From Sipunculus nudus (taxonomy: Eukaryota; Annelida; Sipuncula; Golfingiida; Sipunculidae), in contig CM049313.1 in NCBI GenBank assembly GCA_026874595.1, positions 37,724,659 to 37,788,658 on the forward strand: a stretch of 64,000 bases of DNA, written 5' to 3'. Made by a program: the position numbers and the translations under genes. A model generated the notes under the pieces. That model worked only from the letters and a program-made list of their open reading frames with translations. It did not search any database and had not been told where the DNA came from. Shown here in pieces: positions 1-13,437 of the stretch; the stretch's first letter is position 1; every line of letters starts with the position of its first letter.

Positions 1-195
1 CTCAACCTCCTATAATCTGTCACCAGTAACCAATGTCAAAGTCCATCTATGAGGACCTTACAGCTAGACCTCCTATAATCTGTCACCAGTAACTAATGTC
101 AAAGTTCATCTATGTGGACCTTATAGCTGGACCTCCTATAATCTGTCACAACTAACCAATGTCAAAGTCCATCTATGAGGAATTTAAAGCTCCCA
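1..195. repeat. 63-bp tandem repeat, three copies
   Basis: Units start CCTCCTATAATCTGTCAC at about 6, 69 and 132. The array may continue left of the window. Part of the unit (ACCAGTAACCAATGTCAAAG) resembles the interior of the MITEs at 2370 and 4385. Confidence 0.9.
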
Positions 196-208
196 AATTA
201 TGAAGGAA

Positions 209-1610
209 TAACAGGCATGTATCGTTTCACTGTACAACATGGTCTTATTGGACATTGTACATGAACAACATGGGCTTATTCGACATCTTACATTGTACAA
301 CATGGTCTTATTAGACATCTTACATTGTACAAGATTGTCTTATTGGATATCTTACATTTTACCACCCAGTCTTATTAGACATCTTACATTGTACAACATG
401 GTCTTACTAGACATCTTACATTGTACAACATGGTCTAATTAGACATCTTACATTGTACAAGATGGTCTTATTGGATATCTTACATTGTACCACCCAGTCT
501 TATTAGACATCTTACATTGTACATGAAGGTCTTACTAGGCATCTTACACTGTACAACATGGTCTTATTCGACATCTTACATTGTACCACATGGTCTTATT
601 AGACATATTACATTGTACAACATGGTCTTTTTAGACATCTTACATTGTACCACATGGTCTTATTAGACATCTTACATTGTACCACATGGTCTTATAAGAC
701 ATTTTACATTGTACAAGATGGTCTTATTAGATATCTTACATTGTACCTCCCAGTCTTATTAGACATCTTTAAGTTAACTGTGCCACAATCTTATCAGACA
801 TAACTCACTGCAGGGTCCTATCAGACACATTTAACCGTGCCACAAGGTCTAATCAGACATGTTACACTGTGCCACATGGTCTATTCAGACATGTTTCACT
901 GTGCCGTATGGTCTTATAAGACAAAATTCACTATACCACAGTCTTATCAAACATTTTTCACTTGGCCACACAGTCTTATTAGACTCATTTCACTCAACCA
1001 CACAGTCTTATCAGACATGTTTCACTTAACCACACAGTCTTACCAGTGATGTTTCAACGTAAAAAAATGATCTAATCAGACGTAATTCATTGTAACATAA
1101 TGGTCTTACTAAACATGTTTCCCTGTCCCACATGGCCTAATCAGACATGTTTCACTCTGCCACATAGTCTTATCAGATGTTTCACTGTTTTATATGGTCT
1201 ATTCAGATATGTTCAACTGTGCCACATAGTCTTATCAGATGTTTCACTGTGCTATATGGTCTAATCAGATATGTTTAACTGTGCCACATTGTCTTATCAG
1301 ATGTTTCACTGTGCTATATGGTCTAATCAGACATGTTTCACTGTGCTATATGGTCTTATCAGACATGTTTCACTGTGCCACATGGTCTAATCAGACATGT
1401 TTCACTGTGCTATATGGTCTAATCAGATATGTTTCACTGTGCTATATGGTCTTATCAGACATGTTTCACTGTGCCACATGGTCTAATTAGACATGTTTCA
1501 CTGTGCTTTATGGTCTTATCAGACATATTTCACTGTGCCATATGGTTTTATCAGGCATGTTTCACTCTGCCACACAGTCTTATTAGAAGGTACCAATGTA
1601 ACACAATGGT
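209..1610. repeat. 32-bp satellite array, about 43 copies in two variants
   Basis: Period 32 bp, seen from successive GGTCTTA positions. The left variant (about 209-780) reads GGTCTTATTAGACATCTTAC and the right variant (about 800-1610) reads GGTCTAATCAGACATGTTTC. The ORFs across it are repeats of a 32-residue frame created by the 96-bp super-period and are not genes. Confidence 0.93.
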
Positions 1611-1650
1611 CTTACTGTGCAAACTAGGTTTCGCCAGACATATTATATAG

Positions 1651-2365
1651 CATGTTGTCTTGTAAAACATGTCTAACAGCTGTGCTACAGGGAAAGTTTT
1701 AGGCCTAAAAGTGTGCAAAGTTTCCATTATGTAAAACATTCATCAATTGTCCTTACAGTGTACTGTGAATAAACTGGAACAGGCTAGATTTGTTTAGATG
1801 TAGATCCTCAAATTACTTTTTTGCACCTTATCTATGAAAGCTGCTGACAGACTGACACACTGCTGTGACACAGGTTACCATGGTGATGGAGCATGATACA
1901 GCCATCATGACACAATGAATCCTGTTTACTGTGTGAAGAAAGATCTCAAACAGCAGCCAGCAATACAGTGTAAACTATAATCCCCGTTAAACAATGATCC
2001 CTGCTCCACAGTAAAACACAACATCCACTCCCTCGTGATGTATTAGTGTTTTCATGTCAAACACGGAAAATACAGTGTTCTGTATCCGGATATGTACCAT
2101 GTTCATTAATATGATATTGGAAAAGCTTAAGTGTCACCTCATTTTAACATCTAGATTACTGTCTCTTGAAAACTGTCAAGTGATCTGGAATGCCAGAATG
2201 AAGTCAATACTACCTCTCCTTCACAATGGGCATGCAAACATAAATCCAAAAAGCATTTCATGAATGCTAAATTAGAAAACAATACAATGCCACCCGGGTA
2301 ACAGACCAAATACCATTGAACTTGGTTCAAAATATACAAAAAATAGTTATGTTTAGTGTAGTGAA
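1651..2365. other. No gene seen
   Basis: Unique-looking AT-rich sequence with no convincing exon or repeat. Confidence 0.5.
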
Positions 2366-2522
2366 ACCTGTTTAATAAGACCATCAATGAGACTGGCAAA
2401 ATGTGGTCTTAAATAAAAGGTGGCTCATTAGATAGGTCACCTATAACCAATGTGAATGCTTTCAGTTCACTCAAGGGTGGTCTTAACAGATAGGTGGTTT
2501 TTCAGACAGGTTCCACTGTATA
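2366..2522 (-). mobile_element. MITE with AACCTGT...ACAGGTT ends, copy 1
   Basis: Begins GTGAAACCTGTTTAATAAGA and ends CAGACAGGTTCCAC, with internal GGTGGTCTTA-type arms. The interior (ACCTATAACCAATGTGAATG) is the reverse complement of the interior of the 4385 copy. Confidence 0.65.
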
Positions 2523-4002
2523 CCTAATAAATGTCTGTTCTGCCACCTAAAGCACACTGTTTCAGACTTATAAAAGCTCATTCAGTAAATACAGTCTTGT
2601 GTTTTGAGCTGAATATCTCATGGACTTCCTGGCCAGCCAGATGGATCCTCACACTGGCACTGCTACAGCCCTGACCTCACCACCTCCCCTGGCCTGACCA
2701 GTCAGTAAATCAGTCACCAGCAGGCAGCCTGTCCTACCAGTCTGATCGAATCACTTCCTCTAACACCTCCTCCTCATAATTCACGTCTTGTTAATCCCTG
2801 CTGCACCAAGTATGAAGAGTTCACTATATGTCAGGGTTTGTTTTTCTTTGGTTCCTGTTCTTTTTACAACAATGATTTTATTTTCCATGACTGGAATCCC
2901 AAGCCAAGTATTGGATAAAACAGGACAGGCTTAGTGAGATAAGAGAGGATCACAGTGCTCATAAACAACTGGAGCTGGTACAATATGAAAATAGAATTCA
3001 CTGACATTTCTTTAATTTTCTCAGACATATTGTCTCAGTGCCATGGGATATATACACATTCCATTTAAAACAGTTTCTACTTAATACATAACATGTGATT
3101 ACTGGAAGGCAGGAACTGACAAGTTTATCACACTATATCCATTAAATAACTTGTTGGTAATCTCAAATTTCCATACTTTTTCCGAGCATTCCCCTATAAT
3201 TCCATGATTTGTTCTCTTTTATTAATGATAAAAACAATTTATACATATTTAAGGGTTACCTATATTCAAATAAGGGGGACCATATGAGACACCAGTTGAT
3301 AAATTATATAAACTAAGTACATTTAGGTTGATATTCTTTATGGAAATCATTAATGAGGTCATTCATGCACGATAAAGATACCAAACTGTTATCAGGAATT
3401 CATAATAAACTACAGAGATTTAACCTGAGCCCTCTGGATCAATCTTCCCGTCTATCTGGATCAGCAGGCTAGCCAGTGATGAGTCATGAGAACAAAAAAA
3501 GAAAGCAATCAAAAGAGCTCAGATGAACCAAGCCTTGGTCAAACATCAGTTCATGTCTCTGACACATCAGTCCATCTGTGCAGGGATTTGTAGTCTGGCT
3601 GCAGTCACAGTGGACACTCATACAGCACACTGGAACTACCGGCTGATAAAAGAGCCACTTATGAATGACCATTTCACTGAGTGTTCCATCAGTGATATTA
3701 TGGAAATAACAAGTTTGATCCTCAATTTATATAATCATAAAAATATGTGGATTTTGTATAACACATGTACCGGTCATTCCGCACAGTTTTATGGAGCAAT
3801 CCAGCAAACAGCACACTAAGAACAGACAATCAAACCAATGCTGGTGAAAGCATTACCTCCTGATGGCTGGTATAAATAATAAGCATAATCCCTCAATTAC
3901 AACAACTACAATTACTACTTCAACTGATCTTATTACCAGAGTATCAACTGGATGTCTACTACAAAAGGGGACATATGGCACTGATACTCCACTCCTGCAA
4001 TA
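2523..4002. other. No gene seen
   Basis: A Pro/Ser-coding-like CCTCACC-rich patch at 2640-2780 and an open frame at 3523-3819 show no recognisable domain. Otherwise AT-rich. Confidence 0.45.
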
Positions 4003-4092
4003 AATTAATAATAATTATTATTATTATAATAATAATCAGTGTTAATAATAATAATAATAATAATAATAATTATAATAAAAATAATAATGATT
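4003..4092. repeat. AAT/ATT trinucleotide microsatellite
   Basis: Alternating (ATT)n and (AAT)n runs that are partly inverted to each other. The 95-codon frame starting here is Ile-rich because of the repeat. Confidence 0.9.
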
Positions 4093-4382
4093 GAGTCCTG
4101 GTATCCAGTTATGGATAGCAAAACCACTAAGCTATATAGTGTTCTGGTGATTTACAACTTGCTTGTGGTTTGTAAAACTTCCTGCCGGATCAGTGTCATC
4201 CTGTGCAGGGTCAAAGGTTACTTACCTGAAAGATACCATACACCTGTGTGTTATCATGTTTACTGGAGTACAATGTTCAAGTGTCTCATGTATATTTTAC
4301 TTATATACTCCGTGTACCAACTTTAAATGATTTAAATGTTGTTTTATGACAATGTTTCATTTAACACCTGCATGCCCAACAA

Positions 4383-4556
4383 AAGTGGAACCTGTTTGAG
4401 GATCAAATGTCTAATTAGTCTACCCCTCTTTAAAGACCACCTTTAAGTGAACCCAATGTTTTCACACTGGTTATAACTGATTTGTGTAATAAGACCACCT
4501 GTGAATTACGACCATTTTGGCCAGTCCCATGGGTGGTCTTATTACACAGGATTAAC
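4383..4556 (+). mobile_element. MITE with AACCTGT...ACAGG ends, copy 2 (inverted relative to copy 1)
   Basis: Begins AGTGGAACCTGTTTGAGG and ends GGTGGTCTTATTACACAGG. Contains AAGACCACCTTTAAGTGAAC, complementary to the matching part of the 2366-2522 copy. Confidence 0.65.
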
Positions 4557-7260
4557 TGCATTTCTCTTGCTATGATAACCCTTTCAAACAAAGTTGGTTC
4601 CAAGTATTAATCTCTGTGTGTCTGACTGTGCATATGTTTGCCAGTTCAAAAAGTGTATTAAAAAGGTTTTATGTTTGTTCCAAGAAATTTCTTGAAAGGT
4701 TTATTCAAGGGCAGACCTGGATACACATCAAGCTCACCTTGATGTTTCTCTGATTTTGTTTTTCTTAAAATGATGTTTGTCTGTTTGTGATTGTTTGTCC
4801 AAATACTATTTCCAAAAGCTCTACATGAAGTTCAATGAAATTCCACGGAAGGTGAGCCATGAATGAAGTTAGTGATCAAATTAGATTTTCTCTTAAATTC
4901 ACTGAGAGCACCTGGATATGTTGATATGAAAAACAGATAGAAAAGGGGGTAAATTTGGTGTATCCAACATCCTGAGTCACCCAAAATATTAAACTGGTCT
5001 GCCCCACAAATGATTCAATTCTTCATGAGCCAATTATTCACTTTTTACAGAATTTTTTATATACACTGAGAACTTCTAAGATAGATGTTGTGTAATGGTC
5101 AAACATACACATGCAGTGGTGATAATTCAAAACAGTTAGGGTGTAATCCATTATGTGATTCAGTATATTATAAATCAGGTGGTTAAACTAGTTAATCACA
5201 CTCATTAACCTATGTAAGTGTGACCTTTAAAAAGGCTACCTAGGCGATGGTGTACACTTCACCACCGTGGCACGTGGCATGGTTACACAAATATTCATGT
5301 ATTACACACTAAAATTGATGTTCTTACCTTCAACATGGTTATATCATGATGACAAAAGCCACAGGCATGCTGAGGTCTATGGTGACTGTAAATGACAGTC
5401 ACAGCTTTTACTTATAAACATAAATAACACCAGCTCCCTGGTCACGTGACCATATACTCTTTGTAGAAGTTTTTCTAATTTTACCAAAACAATGTATGGC
5501 AAAGCAAGATGTGTATCTAAACACCTACTTAGGATACCAGAAAAATATTAAAGGCCAATCCTTTTAACTTTAACACAGCCATTAGTAAATTGATTATATA
5601 AGTATATTACATAAAAAATATATCATAGCACAGGTACAACTTCACTTTGAAAAAGATAACACAAAATTTAATTTTTACCTTTTTAACCAATACTAATATG
5701 ACTATCCTTTGAAGAGTTCCAAGAAGTAAACTTTGTTTTGTTTTACTTTACCACTGTGCCATACCATACACCAAATTTAAATGAAATCAAGGCAGCCGAA
5801 TGAAATATTTTGTTTTAAACATTTTTATCAGGTTTTTAAAACATCTAACAAATTGTTTATATTTATATGATATATAGGGCACTGTCTGTTCATATATAAA
5901 TATATATAATGAATCCATGAATGATGATCTTAGGATGTAGGAACCTCCCAGTATTAATGTGATGGAGTACTGACTGCATCAGGGTTGGGTTCAGCATCAG
6001 CAGATATGTTAATATTGATTAACACAATACCCAAAGTTTGGGGGATCTGTTGATTATTATTGATAAAATAAAGGGTAGCAATCAGGCATTAAAAAAAATG
6101 TTAGAATTATTATCAGTGCACAAGACTATTGACAAAATATAAATATTTTCACAACAAAAGGCTGTAAAATTAACCTTAAAAACATGCCTGGCGACAAGAC
6201 TGCTGTGGTTAAGCTTAAAGTAGTATTGTTATGTCCAACAATATCTGTTGCAAGTTTTTCAGTGTGATTCATATCGAGAAAATCTAAAATTTTGTTTGCA
6301 ATTCTAGTTTATTAAGATTGTATATAAATTCCTGATTATATGCTGTACCAAAACCAACTAGCACAGCTTCTTGCAAACTATGGGTTCAATCTGCACACAA
6401 ATCTGGGACCACAGGAAGATATATATTCATGTCATTTTTTCCAAAATGAACCAGTTAACATTTTAACTTGAGGTTATTTTGCCAACTTTTTTTATAGTGT
6501 ACCACCCTATTATTTTAGTTTATTTCAATTAACAATATCAATAGCAAGAACTTGTGCTTCATAAAATTAATTAAATTATATGAAACAGTAACTTTTATCT
6601 TAACTTATAACTTAAATTTCATTTAATCTGGCCTGCCTATCAAACTTTTTTTTATTACCGAGTGTACATGCAACTTGCTTGGCGTACTTGAAAATACAAT
6701 AAAGAAAGAAGAGACATTATACACAGTGTTACTGGATTGTTACAGACACTGCCTAGCTTTCAACAAAAACAATGGCATTCGTCAGGATCCACGTCTCTGT
6801 CACTTAGCTGCTGTAGCTGCTTCACAGACTGATTAATGATACACTACAGAAGGTAAGAACTACCAGGACAGAATACTTCTGCTCAAGAACAGTCCACTCC
6901 AGGATAAAGAGCAGGCTCAAACACTCCATCATTATGTAAACCACAGATCTTAATTAGCAGCAGTCCCTCCAGGAATGTTTGCCTCCTTATCCAAATCTAG
7001 TGTTTACAAGGCATCACACAGAGCCAATCATTAATTGATATTCAAATCAGGAATTAAATAAATAATTAATTTCAATCATTGCATTTACAACTATTTTCAT
7101 ACCTTTTCAATCTCTAGCTCATATCTTGGGACAGCTGTTATAATAAGGGAAATCACCTTACATCCAATATCAGATGTTAACACATTAATGAGAAAACTAA
7201 ATTATCAATTGGTCCACATAAATGCTAGGCACCTTAAATCATGTTCATCCTAATATCATA
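4557..7260. other. No gene seen
   Basis: AT-rich non-coding DNA. I found no exon with both splice sites and a recognisable protein, and no terminal-repeat element. Confidence 0.5.
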
Positions 7261-7261
7261 A

Positions 7262-7545
7262 AGGTGCCGTGCTCATAATCAAGAGGTCATGAGTTCAAAT
7301 CCCAGTCAGACCCCACCGTGCCAAGACCCTTGGGCAAGGTCCCAACTGCAGTGTGCCTCTGTCAACTCAGCAGTAGAAATGGGTACCAGAAAATACTGGG
7401 AAGGTACCGGTAACATGCGATGGACTAGCGTCCCATACAAGAGGAGTGTAACTCCTTAGTCGCTTCACGCTAAAAAAAGGGATAAGCTCCAGCCTGATAA
7501 GCCAGAATGCTCGGGTGTAAAAATCCAACAGACTTCACCTTTTTT
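7262..7545 (+). repeat. tRNA-derived SINE
   Basis: The head has GTGCCGTGCTC and a B-box-like GAGTTCAAATCCC, as in pol III promoters. A body follows with CCTTGGGCAAGGTCC, TAGTCGCTTCACGCTA and GATAAGCTCCAGCCTGATAA, a module arrangement seen in invertebrate SINEs. It ends near a T-run (CACCTTTTTTT). I do not assign a named family. Confidence 0.75.
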
Positions 7546-8050
7546 TAATATAATCTGGGAAGAAATTCTCAGCAGATATACCTCCCCTAGAGAATCAAAT
7601 CAAAATGCAACAATCAGGCCAAAAAATCTGTGATTGATAGGGTGTATTTTGACATAAAACAGCTATCTATAGCTACACAGTTATATAACATGCATACATG
7701 TGTTACATTGGATAATCACTGCCACATTGATAATTACAGCTGGTACGAGACTGTATTGCTACCTCCGATGGTAAGTTAAGGGATAGGATGGTTACAAATA
7801 CTGGTACCATTTAACATTCAGTGACAATCACAGTGAACTGGGCTTCTTAATTATACTGTAGTTAAGTCAAGTTTATCATGTATCTGTTTTCTTAACCATC
7901 CCATTAACAATCTGTAACACGATATCAAAACCTTTACTCTAATTAACCAGGAAGTTTTTTTTTTTCTGCACCTAAAGAAAGTCAGGCTTGTCTCTCTAAG
8001 GATGTTAAATGTCCCAGCCCACTCTAAGAATAACTGAAAGAAATTATATA
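7546..8050. other. No gene seen
   Basis: Non-coding, AT-rich. Confidence 0.5.
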
Positions 8051-9551
8051 ACAAGGCCTACAGGCCTAATGCGAACCTGTGCAAAGTTTGGGAGTATGAA
8101 TAGAGGTTTATTTTTACAATTTAATATTGATCCTCTTAAGTCCTGCATTAGTCATTATGATTTCAGCAAAATGGACATTTCGGACCTGCAAGTTTCAGAC
8201 TAGGACATTTTAAAACTAGAATATTGGTAGTCGACAAGTGACTATGTGTATCCGCAAAAATCAGAGTGGGATGGGTGAAGTGAGGCATGGATTAAGTGGC
8301 AATGGGAATAGAGTGTGTTGCATATTAGCAAAGATGTCTGCAGCATAAACGTGAATGTAGGTGGTGCAACCTGTCATAAAATCTAGAAAATTGTCAAAGA
8401 TGTATAAACCTGCAAAATTTCAGGTGGATAAGTCAAACCACTTCTGAGATATGAGTGATTTTATCCAAAGGGAGATGAACAGATAGACGCTGTGCATAAG
8501 TGGTTGCAGGTGGCGCCACCAGTTTTGCCTATGATGAAAAGCTATGTGAGATCTATACACATGCAAAATTTTGGCCCAATCGGTTAAACAGTTCCCGAGA
8601 TATGAGCTTGGATGTCTGCAGAGTAAACATGAATGTAGGTGGCGCCACCTGTCATAAAATCGGGAAAGCTGTCCAGGATGTTAAAGCTGCAAAATTTCAG
8701 TTGGATAAGTCAAATCACTTCTGAGATATGAGTGATTTTATCCAAAGGCAGATGAACAGATGGAAGCTGTGCATAAGTGGTTGCAGGTGGCGCCACCAGT
8801 TTTGCCTATGATGAATAGCTATGTGAGATCTATACACATGCAAAATTTTGGCCCAATCGGTTAAACAGTTCCCGAGATATGAGCTTGGATGTCTGCAGAG
8901 TAAACCTGAATGTAGACACATTGTCTAGACACCCGCCAGAGCCAGGTCAGTTGCCACAGTGATGTCTGGACCAACCTGTTTGTACTGAGTGACCTCTCAT
9001 CATAAATCAGTGTATAAGCTAGAAGTATTTAAAATTACATTTTCGCTTGTAAAAAACACACCAATGTAGGTGGCGCCACCAATACCTCAATTTCAGATAT
9101 GATATATGTGACAAACATTGGTATAAAATTTGGTGATTATAGCTCTAGCCGTTTCTGAGATTTTAATTTTGGTGTGCTTTTTTTGACTGATGATTAAGTT
9201 CAACCTGTAACTCGGCCAAAAATCTCCGAACTGGAACCATTTGAACAAACCTGAGAGAGATTGTTCCAGGGATCATTTCTGTGAAATATTGGACAATTTG
9301 GCTGGACAGTTTTGGAGAAGAAGATTTTTAAAGCTTTTTTAGCTTTTTCCCTATAAAATCTAAGAAAATGCAGTTAGCAAAAAAAATAAACAAAATCCGA
9401 TAGAGTTTTTCAGATGACTTATTATTTGCAAAAAATTTGGTGATGCTAGCTTCTGCCGTTTTTTAGATAGCTATGGTTAACGTACAGAAGACGCAGGACA
9501 CACAACACACGACGGATGACGCTGCACCATCGCATAAGCTCACATGTTCGC
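8051..9551 (-). repeat. 1.5-kb repeat with internal subunits and GGTGGCGCCACC palindromes, copy 1
   Basis: Starts ACAAGGCCTACAGGCC and GCGAACCTGTG, ends TCACATGTTCGC. Reverse-complement copy at 41678-44040. The interior is made of sub-repeats with GAGATATGAG, GCAAAATTTTGGCCCAATCG and the 12-bp palindrome GGTGGCGCCACC at 8509, 8638, 8786 and 9069. No protein is encoded. Near both ends GCGAACCTGTG and CACATGTTCGC look like short inverted repeats. Confidence 0.85.
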
Positions 9552-12240
9552 CAATAACTGAGACATATAATTAGAGTACGGTATGTAAGGAGTTGCCTTT
9601 TTTCATTTTGCTCACTATGTGCCACAGGAGCTCATGATAAATGTCTATAATAAAAGAGAGCTGGACAGCAATACATCCATTCAAGTCTGTACTGGATGCT
9701 TATTTGACAAGATTTTTGTTTAAAAGTGCTAATAATGCACACAGAGAAGTATGAACCATCGCTTAAATATTAGTATATATGTACATATATGTACAGTGCT
9801 ACATCTGTCACAGGTCTTCGTCAGCTTGATGGTAAATGATAGTGATTGAAAGTCATTTTAAGTGGTGTTTTCCTTGACAAGGTTGTACAATAATTATTGT
9901 AAAATCATCATTTAAGCCAGACCCATGTAATCATATCCTTACAATTTACATGTATACTTGACACTTGTATTTAATCAAAGCAAAAGCACTGAGCAGTATA
10001 CAAAAATAGTCATGACTTGCATTTATGCAGGTCATGTCAAAAACTGAAATATATTATTCACAGAACGCTGGAGTTCTTTGATCCTGTGATTTTTTTTTTT
10101 GCAATTCTTAAGGACTTTTAGACCTACTATTCTCTGCTCTATGTACTACTTGTTACTAAAGCCTTTTAAGGCACCCTCTGAAAATATGGTTGTCAAAAAC
10201 CTTGGAAATAATAAAATATTAAAATGAAGCATAGAGAGAGTAAAATACTTTGACAGGAGAATGTTTGAGTTTACTGGGAGCAAACCTCAATTATTCATGG
10301 TAGACAATACATAAGACTAATGAAAAAGAAAGATTATGGGCTCTTAAACTATACAGACCCAGTCTGATGAACTAGCCTGCTGATTTATTTCAATCCCTAT
10401 ATACAGGTTGGAATTTTAGCACTGATAATATAACACAGCTAGCAATATGGATTAATAAGTTCAACTCCATGTGATTGTGTAACACTAACCAGCTGGGTTT
10501 AAAATTTTAAGAGAGAAAGGGGAGGGGGGCACAATGGGATGGGATGAGTATGGGGCAGAGGCCTGCACCTTTTGGTTTGAGTGAACGAGTCTGTACCTTG
10601 TAAAGAGGCACACTTGTGAAAGGCCTGTGAAAACCCAGCTCTGACGCAAATTGCTTAAGCCACAATGAGCTTATGACCTGCAGCAATAAAAAATCTTTTC
10701 TTTATGTAACGCCAATATTTAACAACAATTTATGTGTTGTTTTGCTGTTTGTCAACACACTGGGTCTCGAATTCCAAGGCCTGTTTTTTCACTTGGTTGA
10801 CTTCCCCCTTTTAAAGCAATGTTTGCAGATTTTGAACATGAATGTCACATCTATCAGATGAAGAATTAGACCCTCACTCAGAATGAGACAAGTAAGACTT
10901 GTATATGAACCATCAGTAGTCATATGATTATTGGACACTGATAAATAATAATAAATTTTATCTGATGTGTGAGATGACAAAGGTGGCAGTGAACTGGCAT
11001 AGCTAAATACTGGTACTGAAATAGACAATCCAGACTTCAAATATACTCTGACACTGGCTCTCAAGTTTTCCTGTTTATAGAGTATATAGTAATATACACT
11101 TAATGTAAATTAAAGATTCCAAATTTGACTTATCTGATCCAAACAACAGGGTGACATGATAATTTCCATATGGGTCTGTGGAATAATGAAGCTGCAGGCT
11201 TCACTGTCCAGTGATTTTTAAAGCAAATTTCAAACCAAGAGCATGGTTTTTAGTTTCTATTCCTGTTTGTTTGTGTCTGCAGGATACCTGAATAACACAG
11301 CCTGCGGAAAAAGGTTTACTGGGTATATTCCTGAAAGCAGGGTGCAAATTTAATGCCTGCACCTAGAAATGGCAGGTAGTTTTCTCAGGGGTCTGGTAAA
11401 TTTAATCCAGGCACAACACCCCTTTTCCAGCATTTCTTTTTTACCATTCATGTTACTCTGACAAAAAGGAAAGTGACCATTTCCTGCCAGAGGTCTGCTG
11501 ACAGTTGTACTGTTACCTGTGTGACACCTAAGAAAATACGCCTCCCATTAGACTGCTTGCTCCGTTAATATAATATTTCCATATATTCAAATAACACTGT
11601 TAACCTATGATGCAAAAAAGTCGTTTGCATACAGTGGCATAGACTGGTAGCACACTCCCACTCCTCCGGGCCAATTGTTTTGTTTTCCGCCTGAGAGAAG
11701 TAGATTAACAACTTGGAACAAACAACCATGCGGGGTCAGGTGGAATTTTGTGGGGTCCGGCAAATTTTTTCCGGTACCAGACCCCATTTCAGGTGGATAA
11801 AAAAAGTTAATTTTGCGCCCTGGAAAGTGATCCCATTTTGAAAGAGAAAGATCTGAGCCACTTTCTGTATGGGTCATGGCATCCACTGCTGTCACTTGCA
11901 GTTTCATCTCATCAGTTATTAATATCCATTAATAAAAACATATCACTGATACCAGGATACAGTCAATGCTCTGATTTGGTCTTGTATACAACTGGTTAAG
12001 GTCAGGATCCTCATCACATACAGCTTTATTAAGATAGTTAAATACAATAAAGGGTTAAGTGTGTAGAATTAGAGAATAAAGTTCTAAGTTATCAGACTTG
12101 GAGAAAGAACCATTATTGTCTGGCATCGGACATCAAGAGATTAGATTTATAATCAACATCACCAAGAGGCACTTGGGAAGTAACTACTAAGAAAAAACAG
12201 CCAATCTATATAACATTTGCTATCTATGTGGCCAAATCTT
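9552..12240. other. No gene seen; one weak internal repeat
   Basis: Two segments, about 11330-11480 and 11690-11835, share GGGGTCYGG/TAAATTT and GAAAGTGA-type words and may be diverged copies of one repeat. A 100-codon frame on the - strand at 11605-11907 falls in the second copy and shows no domain. Confidence 0.4.
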
Positions 12241-12242
12241 TA

Positions 12243-13425
12243 CCGTAAAATCTGTGAAATTTCGAACAGAAAAAAATAATTAAATTTGTGGAAGTCCGAA
12301 ATTTAACAGTCGATTTCAGCAGTTTTAAAATTATGGTCTTGACAAGTTAAGATGCCTCGTCAGCAGTGGGCGATAATAGGAGCCTCAAGTATTCACTCGC
12401 CGATTTTTCATTCATCCGTGTGAACCATGAAGTTTCATGAATAAAAACATTATTTTCTTTACTTGTGTTGTTTATTTTATATTAAATCAGTTTGGAAAAG
12501 GAATCTGAAAAGTATATCTGAAGGATTTAATCCTGTCATGAGGCTCGACACCTGTACATGCTTGCTTGACATCCGGGGCTTTGCCCGGAGGGAATGTTTT
12601 TTAAGGTGGCTTACGCATGGAAATCCCCACTAATGGTGCACAAAAAGTTAAGGTCTTTAGATCACTTGAAGAGTTAATCGATGCTAATTATCCAATATCA
12701 AATATCCAACCTCCGTTAAACTTCATGAACGTCTGCCAGCGCTTTGATGTACCGTTTGATCTCGTGTGACTTGTTTGTTGGGTGATACGGAGCCCGGGAA
12801 CTCGAAACTCAGTCGTTGTGTGACATTTTAAATGTTTTAATGGAAATTAGCATTAATTTTCAAACTGATTAACATTGGCATTACATACACCGTAACGTCG
12901 AGCTTGCTTGAAAGAGACAAATTTGAACCTGGCTTACACACGGAAATCCCCCTTTACCGTGCACGTTAAGCTAGTGGTCTTGAGATCATTTACGGAGTTA
13001 ATCCTGATTATCCAATTTCCAACCACCGTCAAACTTCATGGACGTCTGTCAGTTATTCACGGCGTGTCGCTCGCATCCTGGACAATTAAGCAACTCACAT
13101 TCGAGATATTTTAAGTTTTTTTTATTGTCGCTGAAACAAAAATCTTAGTTTTCAGTCGAATTACATTCTATATGATGTAGATATGATTCATATTAATTAT
13201 CAATAGCATGGCAATCACATCGATGGGACCGGTTGGCTTGTTCAAAACCAGATAACAGTGTGAGGTTACATCAGTGTTACATTCACGGCAGTCCTGCTAA
13301 CGTCAAATGTGGCATAACAGACCATCGGCAGTTCGAAATTTAACATGTCATTTTAATAATTATGGTTGCTGAAGAAAGACCGTGTACGAAATTCATCGAG
13401 GTACGAAATTTCACAGATTTTACGG
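12243..13425. mobile_element. 1183-bp non-autonomous DNA element with 22-bp perfect TIRs and TA duplication
   Basis: 12243-12264 and 13404-13425 are exact inverted repeats (CCGTAAAATCTGTGAAATTT at the left end), each flanked by TA. The interior has two similar segments (about 12605-12790 and 12925-13085) with GGAAATCCCC and TTCATGRACGTCTGYCAG, so part was duplicated. No transposase. TA duplication fits Tc1/mariner-like mobilisation, but the superfamily is inference. Confidence 0.85.
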
Positions 13426-13437
13426 TATATATATCGC

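Noticed and set aside
209-1610. Possible CRISPR array
   Set aside because: Tandem units of 32 bp with no unique spacers, in eukaryotic DNA.
239-1739. Several 60-80-codon ORFs with repeating peptide
   Set aside because: They follow the 32-bp satellite period and have no domain.
4039-4326. 95-codon ORF with poly-Ile start
   Set aside because: Begins in an AAT microsatellite and shows no domain.
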